Shown here in pieces: positions 1 to 10,765 of a DNA stretch of 64,000 nt. The DNA is taken from assembly GCF_023898315.1 (NCBI RefSeq), contig NC_064621.1:123589521-123653520 (forward strand), read 5' to 3'. Positions within the stretch are counted from its first letter, which is position 1; every line of letters starts with the position of its first letter. The notes beneath the pieces were generated by a model. That model was not told the origin of the DNA, did no database searches, and worked only from the letters and a program-made list of their open reading frames with translations. Origin of the DNA: Schistocerca nitens. Its lineage: Eukaryota > Arthropoda > Insecta > Orthoptera > Acrididae. A program made the translations under genes and the position numbers.

Positions 1-321
1 GCGTAGCTCTTTATTCCACCTCCAGCGTCCCTTATCACTCACTACAGAAATGTTGGGCTTATGAGGAGCTGCTATAGCACTGTACCACATTCTTTTTAAT
101 TCCCTACGCACGGTCACTGTGCTAGCACTTTGAGATTCGCGAGGGACTCCTTCCGCTGATTTTTTCGCTGTTTTTCACAACTACCCTCCACAACGGTCGA
201 CGATCTCTGTCCGTCAGTACTTGGGGTCTGCCTGTACTCGGTTTATCTGTGATTGTTCCTTCGTGTTTCCACTTCACAATCGCCTTACTTAGATAGTTTT
301 GAAATACTTACTTGTCGTCGC
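1..321 (-). mobile_element. Tc1-like transposase fragment, cut by the left window edge
   Basis: Read on the minus strand, this stretch gives a Tc1-type N-terminal DNA-binding region: KWKHEGTITDKPSTGRPQ (the GRPR-like hinge), then LTDRDRRPLWRVVVKNSEK, then after a frame change TVTVRRELKRMW and NKEL. This order (second helix-turn-helix, GRPR-like hinge, TVRREL box) is that of Tc1 transposases just before the catalytic domain. The catalytic part would lie beyond the left edge. One frame change inside about 300 bp marks it as dead. The right end abuts a SINE at about 322. Confidence 0.7.
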
Positions 322-493
322 TGATGATGATGATTGGTTTGTGGGGCACTCAACTGCGCGGTCATCAGCGCCCGTACCAAGTCCCAATTTGTACACAGTC
401 CAATTTTTTTACACAGTAAATCTAGTCACTGCCGAATGATGATGATGAAATGATGAGGACAACACAAATACCCAGTCACTGGGCAGAGATGTC
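322..493 (-). mobile_element. tRNA-type SINE (family A), copy lacking its tRNA head
   Basis: About 170 bp closely matches the 3' two thirds of the SINE at 52057-52305. Shared blocks are TGGTTTGTGGGGC, a run ending GTCATCAGC, ACACAGTCCAATTTTTTT, and AATGATGAGGACAACACAAA. The copy stops after GGGCAGAG, before the tRNA-like promoter that the other copy keeps. It is therefore truncated at the 5' end of its minus-strand orientation. Confidence 0.7.
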
Positions 494-759
494 GTCCCTG
501 AGGAGACATCCAGTGAGTAGTCCACTTTCGAAATCAGTGAAGTCTCCTGACCGACCCATTCTGCTGTTGGTCTTTCTTTACCGACAGCGCAATACGTCCC
601 GCCTCCCAGTGATGCGTCCACCTCGCGTCACACCTAGTGGTCAGCTCCATGCTTCATAGGAGCGCTCGAATACTTTCGATCAGACAATGTATTAGACTGT
701 ACGTGCATGTCTTGTAGTGACATATTTTTATTTTATCGAGGTTACGTTTATTAATTATA

Positions 760-957
760 CGAGGATCGTCCACAAAGTAATTTCCATTTCTACTTCTATC
801 CAAGCAGCGCTGCGATCGCAGTTCCGAGCATGCGCGGCAGTTAGTCAGACTCGAGGAGAAGACATGTACGCCATTTTCAGATCGCTGCTGCTGACATGTG
901 CTTTGTAGTGCTTCTTTATAATGTCAGCCGTAACTGAAAATGCCGCCGCATGTGAAA
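760..957 (+). repeat. left long inverted repeat of the mariner
   Basis: Pairs with 2175-2371 over about 198 bp with scattered mismatches. It covers the terminal motif, the whole 5' leader, the ATG at 921 and roughly the first 12 codons. Confidence 0.75.
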
Positions 958-2165
958 TCAGATCTATGATTCGTTTTCTAAGTGCAAAGAAAGTTAAACC
1001 AAAGGAAATTCATCGGCAAATCTGCGAGGTTTATGGAAAAAAATGCTATGAGTGATTCAATAGTTAGACGATGGGTCAGACTGTTCAATGCCAGCAATCC
1101 GATATGGAATAATATTTTGGGAGAATGCATCCTGTAGTCAATCTGTTTTCAAAATCCAGAAACGAGCTTTCAGGATCATCTGCAACATAAAGAGACAAGG
1201 TTCGTGTCGCTCTCTTTTTCCTACTCTAAAGATACTGAACCTTCCATGCCTATATATATTTGAAACAATAGTCTTTGTAAGAGAATATTTAAGAACCTCC
1301 GATGCCTATCAGCTCAACAGCTCTGTGCACCATTACACAACAAGAAATGCCAATAACATTCATGTCTCATATGCCAGAACATCAGCCTACCAGAAAAGTG
1401 TCCTTCATAGAGGCACACAATTATATAACCATCTTCCTAACAATATCAAGTTGGTAAAGCAAGACAGCTTGTTAAAAAAAAAGCTGAACTCATTTCTGAT
1501 GGACCACAGCTTCTACTCTGTAAATGAATACGTCTCAGAATAAAACAGAATTTTATAATGTTAAATTAATAAACAATTTATGGCAATTATTTGTTTATTA
1601 AAGTGTACTAGTTGTACATGTAACGTTGTATTAATGTAGATATTTGAAGTCCACAGCATTGTATTGATTCTGTGTGTGTGTAATTTTTAACTTTCCGTAT
1701 CATTTAATGACCTGTCCTATATCTGTACAAGATGTCACAGGACCAAAACTAAATAAATAAATTAAATAATAAATTCAGGACGTGATCAAGTGCACGATGA
1801 AGAACGAAGTGGACGCTCGTCTGTGGTTATTGCTGAACTGGTTCAGACAATTGAAGGGAAGACTAAGCACAACCGTTAGTTTACACTTAGTGCCCTCGCT
1901 ATGGAAGTTCCGCAAATCTCACGATCACTAATTCATGAAATTGCTAATGAAAAACTGAAATTTCGAAAATTTTGCTCACTTTGGATTCCCAAAATTCCTA
2001 CTGAACAACATAAAAAACAACTGATGGGCAGTGCACTTCAGTTTTTGACACGCTACAATGAAGAAGGCGATGGTTTTCTTTCTCGGATAGTCAGGGGGGA
2101 TGAAACTTGAGTATCGTACGACACCCCTGACACAAAATGGCAATCAATAGAATGGAGGCAGACTT
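921..2165 (+). pseudogene. mariner transposase, interrupted and C-terminally deleted
   Basis: The transposase would cut and paste the element at TA sites. The reading starts at ATG 921 (MSAVTENAAACEIRSMIRFL) and runs through the first helix-turn-helix (KPKEIHRQICEVYG, then DSIVRRWVRLFNA). It is interrupted by the LINE from about 1092, after a frame change near 1040. It resumes near 1781 with GRDQVHDEERSGRSSVVIAE and continues to the first catalytic aspartate box, RIVRGDET at 2083-2109, followed by a stop. A short tail resembling the YTPETKRQSMEWRHTSSP region is readable to about 2170, and then the right repeat begins. The second and third catalytic acids are gone. It cannot be active; remobilisation would need transposase from elsewhere. 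Confidence 0.8.
1092..1780 (+). mobile_element. 5'-truncated LINE (CR1/Jockey group) inserted in the mariner
   Basis: A 151-codon open frame (1088-1543) reads as the C-terminus of a non-LTR ORF2: IRYGIIFWEN, QKRAFRIICNIKRQ, then SFYSVNEYVSE and stop. About 240 bp of 3' UTR follows and ends in an A/T-rich (AAATAAAT) tail at about 1780. The same YGIIFWGN and NSFYSLDEF blocks occur in the LINE at 4803-7047 and partly at 44660, so all three belong to related families. Mariner sequence flanks it on both sides. No clean target duplication is visible. Confidence 0.75.
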
Positions 2166-2174
2166 CATCCCCAC

Positions 2175-2371
2175 TTTCATACGCGACGGCATTTTCAATT
2201 AGCTCACATTATAAAGAAGCACTACAAAGTACACGTCGGCAGCAGCGACCTGAAAATAGTGTACATGTCTTCTCCTTGAGGCAGAGGAACTGCTGCGCAT
2301 GGCCGGAACTGCGATCGTAGCGCTGCTGCGGATAGAAATAGAAACGGAACTTACTTTGTGGACGACCTTCG
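2175..2371 (-). repeat. right long inverted repeat of the mariner
   Basis: Inverted copy of 760-957. On the minus strand it contains CTTCTTTATAATG followed by GAAAATGCCG, the same start region as the transposase ORF. Confidence 0.75.
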
Positions 2372-2373
2372 TA

Positions 2374-3205
2374 GTTTAATCGCACTCGGATATGTCAAAC
2401 GCAAACAATGAAGAAAATGACTAGGTAGAACAGCAGCAGCAGGTGACTACTTTATGTCGGAAACACTTGTTTGCACAAGTAACAATTTTGTGGATGACGA
2501 TTATTAACTCCTTTACAAATTGTCATTACACGTCCGTCATGTTAATTTGTGAGACTCATTAGCAGGGTATTTGCAGGTCTCTTGGAGTTCGCGCTGTGAA
2601 TCTCACTGTCGCCCTCAGCTTCTCCTACTCACCAGTCCAATTGCGTTATAAGAGCTCCCCTAAGTGTTGTGTTGTGCTCTTATTCTCACTGTAAACAGAC
2701 CATACACACACATTCCCTTGAGAAAGTTTTCCTAAAAAGGCATTCCTTCTGTTGGCATGTAGTGAGTTCTGCAGTACTGGCAAAAGTCTCGCGTCCTACG
2801 GACGTTTACACACTGTCAAGCCTGTTTTCGAAGGGCATCTCTTCAGCCACCTCCTCCAGTCGCTCCGGCACAGAAGCTGCGCAGACCGCGGACCGTGCCT
2901 CTGCCGAACACACCAGCCCGCCGTCTGGCGGAAGCGCTACCCCCTCTTCTCATACAAAACAGGCGTATTTCGCGAAACTTATCTCATTTTCTGAGGGATT
3001 ACAAACGAATGAGAAAGCGTGTATAAAAACGATTCCGGTCGTCAAATATTTACTTCCTGAAAACGAACAAAGACTCGCGCTATTACAATATATTGTTGGT
3101 TACTTTTTAAAAGCGGCTTCTGTACCGTTGAACTGAATGATGAAAGTGTCAGATGACAGGAAGAAATTGTGCTTCAGTGAATTTGTTTTACAAGACGAGT
3201 CAATA
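2374..3205 (+). other. unassigned spacer with one 155-codon ORF of unknown nature
   Basis: No recognisable element. One frame (2669-3136) is open for 155 codons. It has a Ser/Thr/Ala-rich centre (SSATSSSRSGTEAAQTADR) and a C-terminal stretch (TNEKACIKTIPVVKYLLPEN) that I do not recognise. The stretch at 2850-2950 is GC-richer than its surroundings, which may suggest transferred or element-derived sequence. I have no evidence that it is translated, and a chance frame is quite possible. Confidence 0.25.
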
Positions 3206-4802
3206 CACAGAGGTGACACGAGTTATGAGACAACTCCTGATATCGTGTCGGACCTCCTTTCGTCAGGCGTATTGCATCAGATCACCGTAGCATGGACTCA
3301 ACAAATCTTTGGAAGTCCCCTGCGGAGGCACTGAGCCATGCTGCATCTATAGCAGTCAATAATTGCAAAAGTGTTGCCGGTGCATGATTTTGTGCACGAA
3401 CTCACTTCTCTATTACGTCCCACAAATGCTACCACCTGAAATTGGGACTCATTTGATCAGGCAACAGTTTTACAGACGTCTAGGGTCCCACCGATAAGAT
3501 CACAAGATCAGATGAGCCACTTCAGGCGATGTCGTTCTGTTAGCAAAGGCATTCGCGTCGTCTGCCTACTGCCATAACCCATTAACGCCAAATTTCGACG
3601 TATTGTACTAACAGATATGTTCGTAGTATGTCTCAGACTGATTTCTCAAGTTATTTCACGCAGTGTTGCTTGTCTGTTAGCAACATTAAATGAAGGCCGT
3701 CGGCCACTGCGCTGTGAGAGCTAACGCCTGAAATATCGTTCTCGGCACATCCTCGACACCGTGGAATATTGAATTACCCAACAATTTCTAAAATGGAATG
3801 TCCCATGCGTCTAGCTCCAACTGCCATTCCGCGTTCAGAGTCTGTTAATTCGCATCATGGGGCCATAATCACGTCGGACACTTTTTCAAATAGATCACGC
3901 AGGCAAAAATGACAGCTCCGACAATGCATTGCTCTGTTGTGCATTTTTTTTACACGATATTACAGCCATCTGTACTCTGACGAGCCAGAACACTGCCCCA
4001 TCGCGTTGTTGGATGCCGCCTGGTGGCTTTACGGGCACGTGGCGTGGTAACAAAAGTATGTAAGCTGAGCAGCGACGGGCGGAGGTCATCCGAGCGAAGA
4101 TAAGGGATACAAATGAGGAAATCCATTGAGATAAGCGACTTTGACAAAGGGCAGATTATTATTATACAGACCCTATGAACGCGTATCTCTAAAACGGCGA
4201 AGCTCAGGTGCTACTGTCATGAGCATCTACGGAAAGGGGTAGAAGGAGCACGCATATGTGTTTCGAACCACACTGTTGATCGTACATTGTTGGACAGACC
4301 ACCACTACGTGTTCACACGTTGACCCAACGAAATCGTCAGTTACGATTAGCGGACACGGGAGCATCGGGGTTTGACCGTCGATCAATGGAAACGAGTCGG
4401 CTCTTCGGGTGAACCACATTTTTGCTAAGCCAGGTCGCTGGTCGTCTCCACAAGCGTCGCCATCGAGCTGAATGGCGGCTGAAACGTGCAGCGCGCCATG
4501 GATGCAGGCTCGTGGGAGCAGTATTATGCTATGGAAGACATTATCCTGCGCTTGCATGGGACATGTGGTAGTAATTGAAGACACGCTGACAGCTGCGAAC
4601 CACCTGCATCTCTTCCATACTTGATGTCTTCCCCGACGGAAATGTGATCTTTCAGGAGTGTCTCGGAGACAGAACCGTGCTACAGTGGTTTGAGCAGCAT
4701 TATAGCGAGCTCACGTTGCTGTCTCTGCGACCAAATTCGCCTGATTTAAATCCTGTGGAACCCATCTGAGTCGCTATCGGGCGCCGTCACCGCGTACCCG
4801 AT

Positions 4803-6850
4803 GCTAATTTAAAATATAACTTATTCCATGATACACTTGTAAGAGGATTTGAAAACTGTTTCCCAAAGAAAGTAGTTAAATATAATTATAAGAAACCATG
4901 CAAAAAACCTTAGCTTACTAAAGGAATAAAAATATCTTGTAACCACAAAAGGGAACTGTATCTAACAACAAGAAAGAGTAATGACCCACAAACAGCCAAA
5001 TATTATAAAAACTACTGTATTACATTAAGAAAGGTTATTAAAAAGTCCAGAAGCATGTGCATCATGTCTGAGATCAATACCTCTGATAACAAAATCAAAA
5101 CAATTTGGAATATTATTACAAGGGAGACAGGGCAACCAAGACTACAGGATGATGGCATCACCATCAAAGCAAATGGAAACTCGATAAACAACAAGCCGGA
5201 AGTTGAAAACATTTTGAATAATCATTTTTTAAATGTTGCAGAGAAAATAGGATCTAAACATTCATTAGAAGAAGCAAGGCAGTTAATGGAAGAGGCCCTA
5301 CCCTCACCATTTGATACAACTGAAATTCCACCCACCTCTCCTTCTGAAATTAGGAAGATAATAAACTCTATCAAGAATAAAAGCTCACATGGAATTGATG
5401 GCATTTCCAGTAGGATAATAAAAGCTTGTTCCCAAGAAATAAGTGGGATTCTTAGCCACATATGTAATAGCTCTCTGAAGCAGGGTATTTTCCCAGATAT
5501 ACTGAAGAGTGCCATTGTTAAACCACTGCATAAAAAAGGGGATAAGTCTGATGTCAACAACTACCGCCCAATCTCTCTTCTGATGACTGCCTTATCCAAA
5601 ATTCTTGAAAAAGTAATGTATTGTAGAGTAGCTTCACACCTTTGTAAAAATAAAGTTTTAGCAAAATGTCAGTTTGGTTTCCAGAAGGGTTTTTCAACGG
5701 AAAATGCTATATATACTTTCACTAATGAAATATTAAATGCTCTGAGTAACTGGAAGTCACCCGTTGGGATTTTTTGTGATCTATCAAAGGCTTTTGATTG
5801 TGTAAATCACGGAATAATTCTAGATAAGCTCAAGTACTGTGGTATGAATGGGACAGTGCTCAAATGGTTTTAATCAAACCTAACTGGAAGAGCGCAAAAA
5901 GTTGAAATAAGCAGTTCACATAATATGCATAAAACTGGTGATTTCTCAAACTGGGGAACAATCAAGAATGGGGTGCCGCAAGATTCAGTCTTGGGTCCTC
6001 TGCTGTTCTTAATATATATTAATGACTTGCCATTCTACATTCACGAAGATGCAAAGCTGGTACTTTTTGCCGATGATACAAGTATAGCTATCACACCCAA
6101 CAGAAAAGAATTAACTGGTGAATTTGTAAACAATGTTTTTCAGCAAATCATTAAGTGGTTCTCTGCAAATTGGCTCTCATTAAACTTTGACAAAACAGTA
6201 TATACAGTTCCACACAGCAAATGGAATGACACCATTAATAAATATAGACTTCGATCAGAAATCGGTAGCTAAGGTAGAATATTCAAAATTTCTAGGTGTA
6301 TGCATTGATGAGGGGTTGAACTGGAAAAAACACACTGAGGATCTGCTGAAACTTTTGACTTCAGCTACTTCTCCTATTAGGGTCATTGCAAATTTTGGAG
6401 ATATACATCTGAGTAAATTAGCTTACCACGCCTATTTTCATTCTCTGCTTTCGTATGGCATCATATTCTGGGGTAACTGATCATTGAGTAAAAGATTGCA
6501 CAAAAGCGTGTCATCAGAATAATTGCTGGAGCTCATCCAAGATCATCCTGCAGACACTTATTTAAAGAGCTAGAGATCTTCCCTGTAGCCTCACAATATA
6601 TATAATCATTTATGAAATTTGTTATTAACAATCCGAACGAATTCAAAAGTAATAGCAGTGTACATGGCTACAACACTAGGAGAAAGGATGATCTTCACTA
6701 CTCAAGGTTAAATCTAACATTGGCTCAGACGGGGGTAAATTATGCTGCCACAAAAGTCTGACAGATAGCCATATAGCATTTAAAATGAAATTAAAAGAAT
6801 TTCTTAATGGCAACTCCTTCTACTCATTAGATGAATTTTTGGATATAGTA
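4803..6850 (+). pseudogene. LINE ORF2 reverse transcriptase remnant
   Basis: Reverse transcriptase for target-primed insertion. The order of motifs is complete: KAIVKPLHKKGDKSDVNNYRPISLL (motif 1-2, with GDKSDVNNYRPI at 5540-5570), CQFGFQKGFSTENAI, FCDLSKAFDCVNHGIIL (motif A, about 5775-5820), GVPQDSVLGPLLFLIYINDL (motif B, about 5970-6030), VLFADDT (motif C, the catalytic FADD, about 6061-6080), then LGVCIDEGLNWKKH and YGIIFWGN (about 6455-6477). Breaks: a stop right after TVLKWF near 5871, a frame change near 6250, a stop at 6478 and further damage in the C-terminus, which is still recognisable by FYSLDEF near 6815-6840. RT motif residues themselves are intact. Confidence 0.8.
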
Positions 6851-7047
6851 AGAGGGTAATTTCCCCAACACCCACAAAACAAAAACAAAACAAAAAATTC
6901 AAAATATTGAGTGTCATGTAATATTTTGTCTAATGTAATATCTTGTATAGACACCTTTTATTAACCTGACACATTCCACATCATTGCGAAGTGTCATATT
7001 CACGATCTATGGAACAAGTACTACTCTAATCTAATCTACGCAAATCA
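4803..7047 (+). mobile_element. 5'-truncated LINE (CR1/Jockey group) inserted in Tc1-like element 2
   Basis: A 2.2 kb insert that begins abruptly upstream of the RT, has no endonuclease, and ends in a (CTAAT)n-like tail (CTCTAATCTAATCTA) at about 7047. The 3' UTR from about 6860 contains GTGTCATATTCACGATCTATG. Tc1-like sequence lies on both sides (CCGATGC before, CGCAAATCAGTGG after). A short imperfect target duplication (GCTAAT/GCAAAT) is possible but weak. Confidence 0.8.
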
Positions 7048-7449
7048 GTGGCCCCTTATTTACGTGGATTACATGACCTGTGTGCAGTGATTTATAACCA
7101 CATACCTCCCTAAACCTGCCAACCAACTATTGGATCCCTGATCACAGAATCAGTGATGTTTTTCATTCCAAAGTCGCACAAACAAGCTATTAAGCAGGTA
7201 GTCATAATGTTTTGTCTCATCAGTGTATATGTGCACATCGTTATCCAATGTCTTTGTCACATCAGTGTGTAGCGATATAGGATGGTATCAGCAGGCTCAT
7301 ATTCTCTTTATTGCACATTTATTTACGGTATGCGATGTTATGCCTCAGGAAGAGGCAATTAAAGGACATTCCCTGTACCACTATGCAGTAAATTCGAAAA
7401 GTAACCTGGGTCTTTTTAGTAGCCAGGGGGACCCTTACTCCATCCCTAG

Positions 7450-10090
7450 ATTTGCTACTTAATGCTCTCTACTTGCAAGAACCCAACCAGGCTCTCGCTC
7501 ACACTGATCCCAAACTGTCCTTGCAGCCCACAGACAGTTGTGGAAAAAATATCCCAGCGGTGGGTGGGCAAGGTAGATGAATGCTGACAATTTTGGAGCA
7601 GATAGAGTCCTGTATGCTTGGCGTACCATGAGAAGGAGACATTGAATAAACAGTGGAGGCTCACCTGGTTCTGCACACAGGGTAGCAACTGGACTCGTGT
7701 GAAGGATAGCAACTGGACTCGAGCGATAAGCCCCTATTGACAGCCTAATAGAGTGGACATGTCCTAATGGTTTCCCAAGACCTGTGACCAATGCATTTAA
7801 GGATGTTGAAAGCCTTGAGGCGTCTTATCTTCAGTTCTTTAAGGTGTAACAGACACATTAGTCTCTCACCAAAAGGGAGGCACATATATTTTGCCATTTC
7901 TTTAAAGGTAAGAACAGTATCCTCCAAATCTAAAACAGGGCAATTAAAAAGAATGCTGGAGCAATTGAAAACATCATAAATAGTCTTCTCCAAAGAGAAT
8001 TTAAAATCTGTACTGTTTGACTATTCCTTCAGTCACTTGATCATCAAATTCAGTTTCTGAGAAGCTGTTGCAAGGTTGGAGGAGGCACAGAAGATGGAGA
8101 AGTCGTCAACAAACAAGGAACATAGTATGGATGCTATACTGTGGCCATAATACTGTTGATTACAATGGCGAGTGCCCTGGCACTTAAAACACTCCCTTGA
8201 TGGACACCATTCTCCTGCTTAAAATGGCCAGACAGGGCAATCCCAACATTGTATTGAAAATGCCTGTCCGAAAGGAAGGACTACATGAATGCGGGTAGAC
8301 GTCCACAGAATCCCACTTATAGAGCTGCAGCAAAATATTGTAGCTCCAGCTATTATCATAGGAATTCATCTAATCAAAGAATACGCTCATAAGATGTTGC
8401 TTATGGAGGAAAGCTTATAGAATTGTTGCTTTGAGCAGGATCAGGTTATTGAGTGTTGAGTGATGTTTCCTGAACTTGGAGAGACTTATCAGGGACTTGG
8501 TTTGTACACCTCACATTAGGTGCCAGTTGACCATATGATCCAGTGTCTTTGCTACGCAGCTTGTGAGACTAATGTTACGATAACTGCTGGGGTTAGTCCA
8601 ATCCTTTTCTGGTTTTAAAATCGTGATTAAAATAGATTCTTTCCATGAGTTGGGAAAGACTCCTATCATTCAAATTTAATTAATGAGTTGAAAGAAAGAC
8701 CTCCTTCAACTGGGGGTCCAACTGTTTCTACATGATGTATGTCATCAGGTCATGAACAGGCACAGTAGAATGATGATGCAGAATCCAGATCCCAGAGAAA
8801 GAAAAGCTGGTTGTACTCCTCAAAATCAACCCTCTCCTGTGTCTTCTGATAATGACAGAAAGCTATATCCTAACTAGAAGTGGCCATAATAATCTTAGAT
8901 CAACTATTGTTTCAGCAGTGTCTCTTGGTGATGTTGGGAGACACCCCTGCTCTTGTGCAGCTGCTATTTGTGATCGTGAATTTCACCTTGAGATCCTCCT
9001 GATGGCTTCCCTTACTTTAATTGCGGATGTGGACTAATGAATGGATTTAGGAACTCTTGCCAAGAGCTCTGCTTACTCTGTGTCCAATTATTATTCTTGT
9101 TTTCACCCTTGCCAGTCAGATATGTTGAAACGTTCACATCTTTAGGGCACCGATTAAATTTTTGCATATGTGCCCTCCTGTCTCTTATTGCAGAATGACA
9201 CTCATCACTCCACCAAGAGACATTCTCCCTCCTGTGTGTACCCTTTGACTTTGAAATGGATTCATCAGTGGCTTGGCGAATCATGGCTGTAATGTGAACC
9301 CTCCAGTCCTGGAAACCTTTACATTGCTCAAGGACAGCTAACTGCCTGTAAAGCAACCAGTTAGCCTTTCTGAACAGCCATCTCACTGGCTTTCTTTCAG
9401 GATCTGCTCCATCTGGCAGATGGACCCAGATATGCTAGTGGTCACTACCATGAAGATCGTCATCCACTCCCCATTGACCAGTGTCTGCAAGGGCAGGCAA
9501 GCAGAAGAAGAGGTCTATGGCAGTAGACAAACCCATAGTCATGCTAACATGTGTAGCTTGACCCATATTCACCAGTATGATGCCTGTAGTTTGTGTCAGA
9601 TCCTCAAGTACCTGACCCCTGTGATGCCCATCCTTGTTTGAGTTCTAACACCCTTTCCTGAATTAAGAAGTTATGCAACTCAACAATTATGTCATAGTCA
9701 TTCAATTTTTCTTACTTACTGAGAAGTTACACTTGTTTTGCCTTTGTTGATCTCAACCAATAAGGAACGATTTTGTAACAGTTTAATAGACTTGAATGTA
9801 TCAGCAATCCCTTCTAAGCTTTATGAATTGGGAAGGGGGACACTTTATCAAACGTACCCTACGTCCTCTTGATCACTACAAACACATTCTGATTTATGAC
9901 TCCTTGATTCCTGTTATTAAATACAATGTGATTATCAGGAAGACTAGCCTACCTCAGTCATTTTGATGAGTGAGTGTGAGAGCTCCCGCACGGTACACCT
10001 ATCACGTTGGGAGTGGAGGGATTCATTGTATTCGTCATGATATTCTCATGAGCAGCTAGGGACATATAGATCCACCTATATCTGACCAGG
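7450..10090 (-). mobile_element. old I/Jockey-type LINE, multiply broken
   Basis: Read from right to left. Around 9780-9900 is a gag-like piece (VSPFPIHKA, then NRSLLVEINKGKTSV). Around 9420-9560 is the end of an APE endonuclease, with DTGQWGVDDDLHGSD and IWVHLPDGADPERKP. A 124-codon open linker follows at 9012-9386 (WLFRKANWLLYRQLAVLEQ, VSWWSDECHSAIRDRRAHMQ). The RT itself starts at about 8700 with ILKPEKDWTNPSSYRNISLT, followed by SCVAKTLDHMVNWHLM. Motifs A-C are scrambled by frame changes and small deletions. The 3' end is vague (about 7450). The linker is the best preserved part. This is one of the oldest elements here; I count at least ten breaks. Confidence 0.65.
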
Positions 10091-10384
10091 TAAGTTTCAT
10101 AAAACTGAAATGTGTCAGGTCTCCCAGAGGTTGCCTACTAATGGCTGTTACTCCTCAACAGCCACGCGTCTCATCAGCACGCTGCACTTCTTGTGGTTTT
10201 TACTATCCTCACAATCCAGGTGGCTATGTCGAGATCCCCCATCCCTGGGGCAAATAAAGTTCCACTGCTGTGTCTTACGGTGGTCACTGAAGTATCCCAG
10301 AGCTTACAGAGACAGAAGATTGGTGTCGCCGACCAGCTCCCAGCTCAATAAACCTGGATTCGCTGGCACATACCTAGCAAGCAA

Positions 10385-10765
10385 ATGCTGGAACAGGTAC
10401 AGAGGAGGACAGCATGCACGGTCACAGGTCTGTTTGACTCATGGGAAAGCGTCACAGAGATACCGAAAGAAACTGAGCAGGAATACACTTTAAAATAGAA
10501 GTAATGTATCCCAAGATGGCCTACTTCCAATTTCAAGAACCAGCTTTAAATTGTGACTTTAAGAATATAATAAAATTCCCTATGTATAGCTCCTTTAAGT
10601 ACTGTGAAGACAAAATTATATTAATTACTGCACACACATAGGTATTTAAACAGTCATTCTTCCTGCACTTCATATACGAGTGGCCTGGGGAGAAGTGCTA
10701 TGTACAGTGAGAAGTACCGTCTGCTATGTACTTCAATGTGGTTTGCAGAGTGTGGCTGTAAACAC
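10385..10765 (+). mobile_element. LINE 3'-end fragment (CR1/Jockey group)
   Basis: Reads CLTHGKASQR then degenerates into 3' UTR, ending in a GTGGTTTGCAGAGTGTGGCT block. The same LTHGKVSQR block occurs at about 37050, so the two are copies of one family. It is 5'-truncated and adjoins the unassigned stretch 10091-10384. Confidence 0.5.

Larger units (their letters stand above)
760..2371 (+). mobile_element. mariner element with ~200-bp inverted ends, carrying a nested LINE
   Basis: TA dinucleotides at 758-759 and 2372-2373 flank matching ends; the left reads CGAGGATCGTCCACAAAGTA and the right, inverted, CGAAGGTCGTCCACAAAGTA. Inverted similarity continues for about 198 bp (760-957 against 2175-2371) and includes the first dozen codons of the transposase. 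Between the ends lies a mariner transposase broken by a LINE (about 1092-1780) and missing its catalytic C-terminal half. Classical mariner ends are about 30 bp, so the long arms are unusual. They could be native to the family or come from a fold-back repair that copied the 5' end onto the 3' side. Confidence 0.8.
3975..7225 (+). mobile_element. Tc1-like element 2, decayed, inserted in element 1 and itself split by a LINE
   Basis: Flanked by TA at 3973-3974 and 7226-7227. The left end CTCTGACGAGCCAGAACA pairs with the inverted right end CACTGATGAGACAAAACA. Plus-strand remnants include SDFDKGQI (about 4135), HTVDRTLLDR, VHTLTQRNRQLRLADTG, VFPDGNVIFQ and the C-terminal catalytic box RPNSPDLNPVEPI near 4730-4770. 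The transposase remnant then stops at the LINE (4803) and resumes near 7048 for its last ~180 bp. Excluding the LINE it is only about 1.0 kb, so it has lost internal sequence as well. Many stops and frame changes. Confidence 0.75.
3206..7267 (-). mobile_element. Tc1-like element 1, internally deleted and interrupted by a second Tc1-like element
   Basis: The left end is TA (3204-3205) then CACAGAGGTGACACGAGTTATG. The right end, inverted, reads CACTGATGTGACAAAGACATTG and ends at about 7267. Minus-strand coding remnants run from the right: GMAVGARRMGHSILEIV near 3800-3830 (N-terminal helix) down to ALMGYG-type and DHI-type pieces near 3480. They then jump over the missing catalytic core (junction about 3435) to a C-terminal piece, AAWLSASAGDFQRFVESM, at about 3290-3360. 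Element 2 (3975-7225) sits in its terminal region and splits the CATCTGTA / TATGTGCACATC sequence. Confidence 0.7.

Noticed and set aside
7455-7993. Overlapping minus-strand ORFs of 82-110 codons
   Set aside because: They are broken frames of the old I/Jockey-type LINE 3' part rather than genes.
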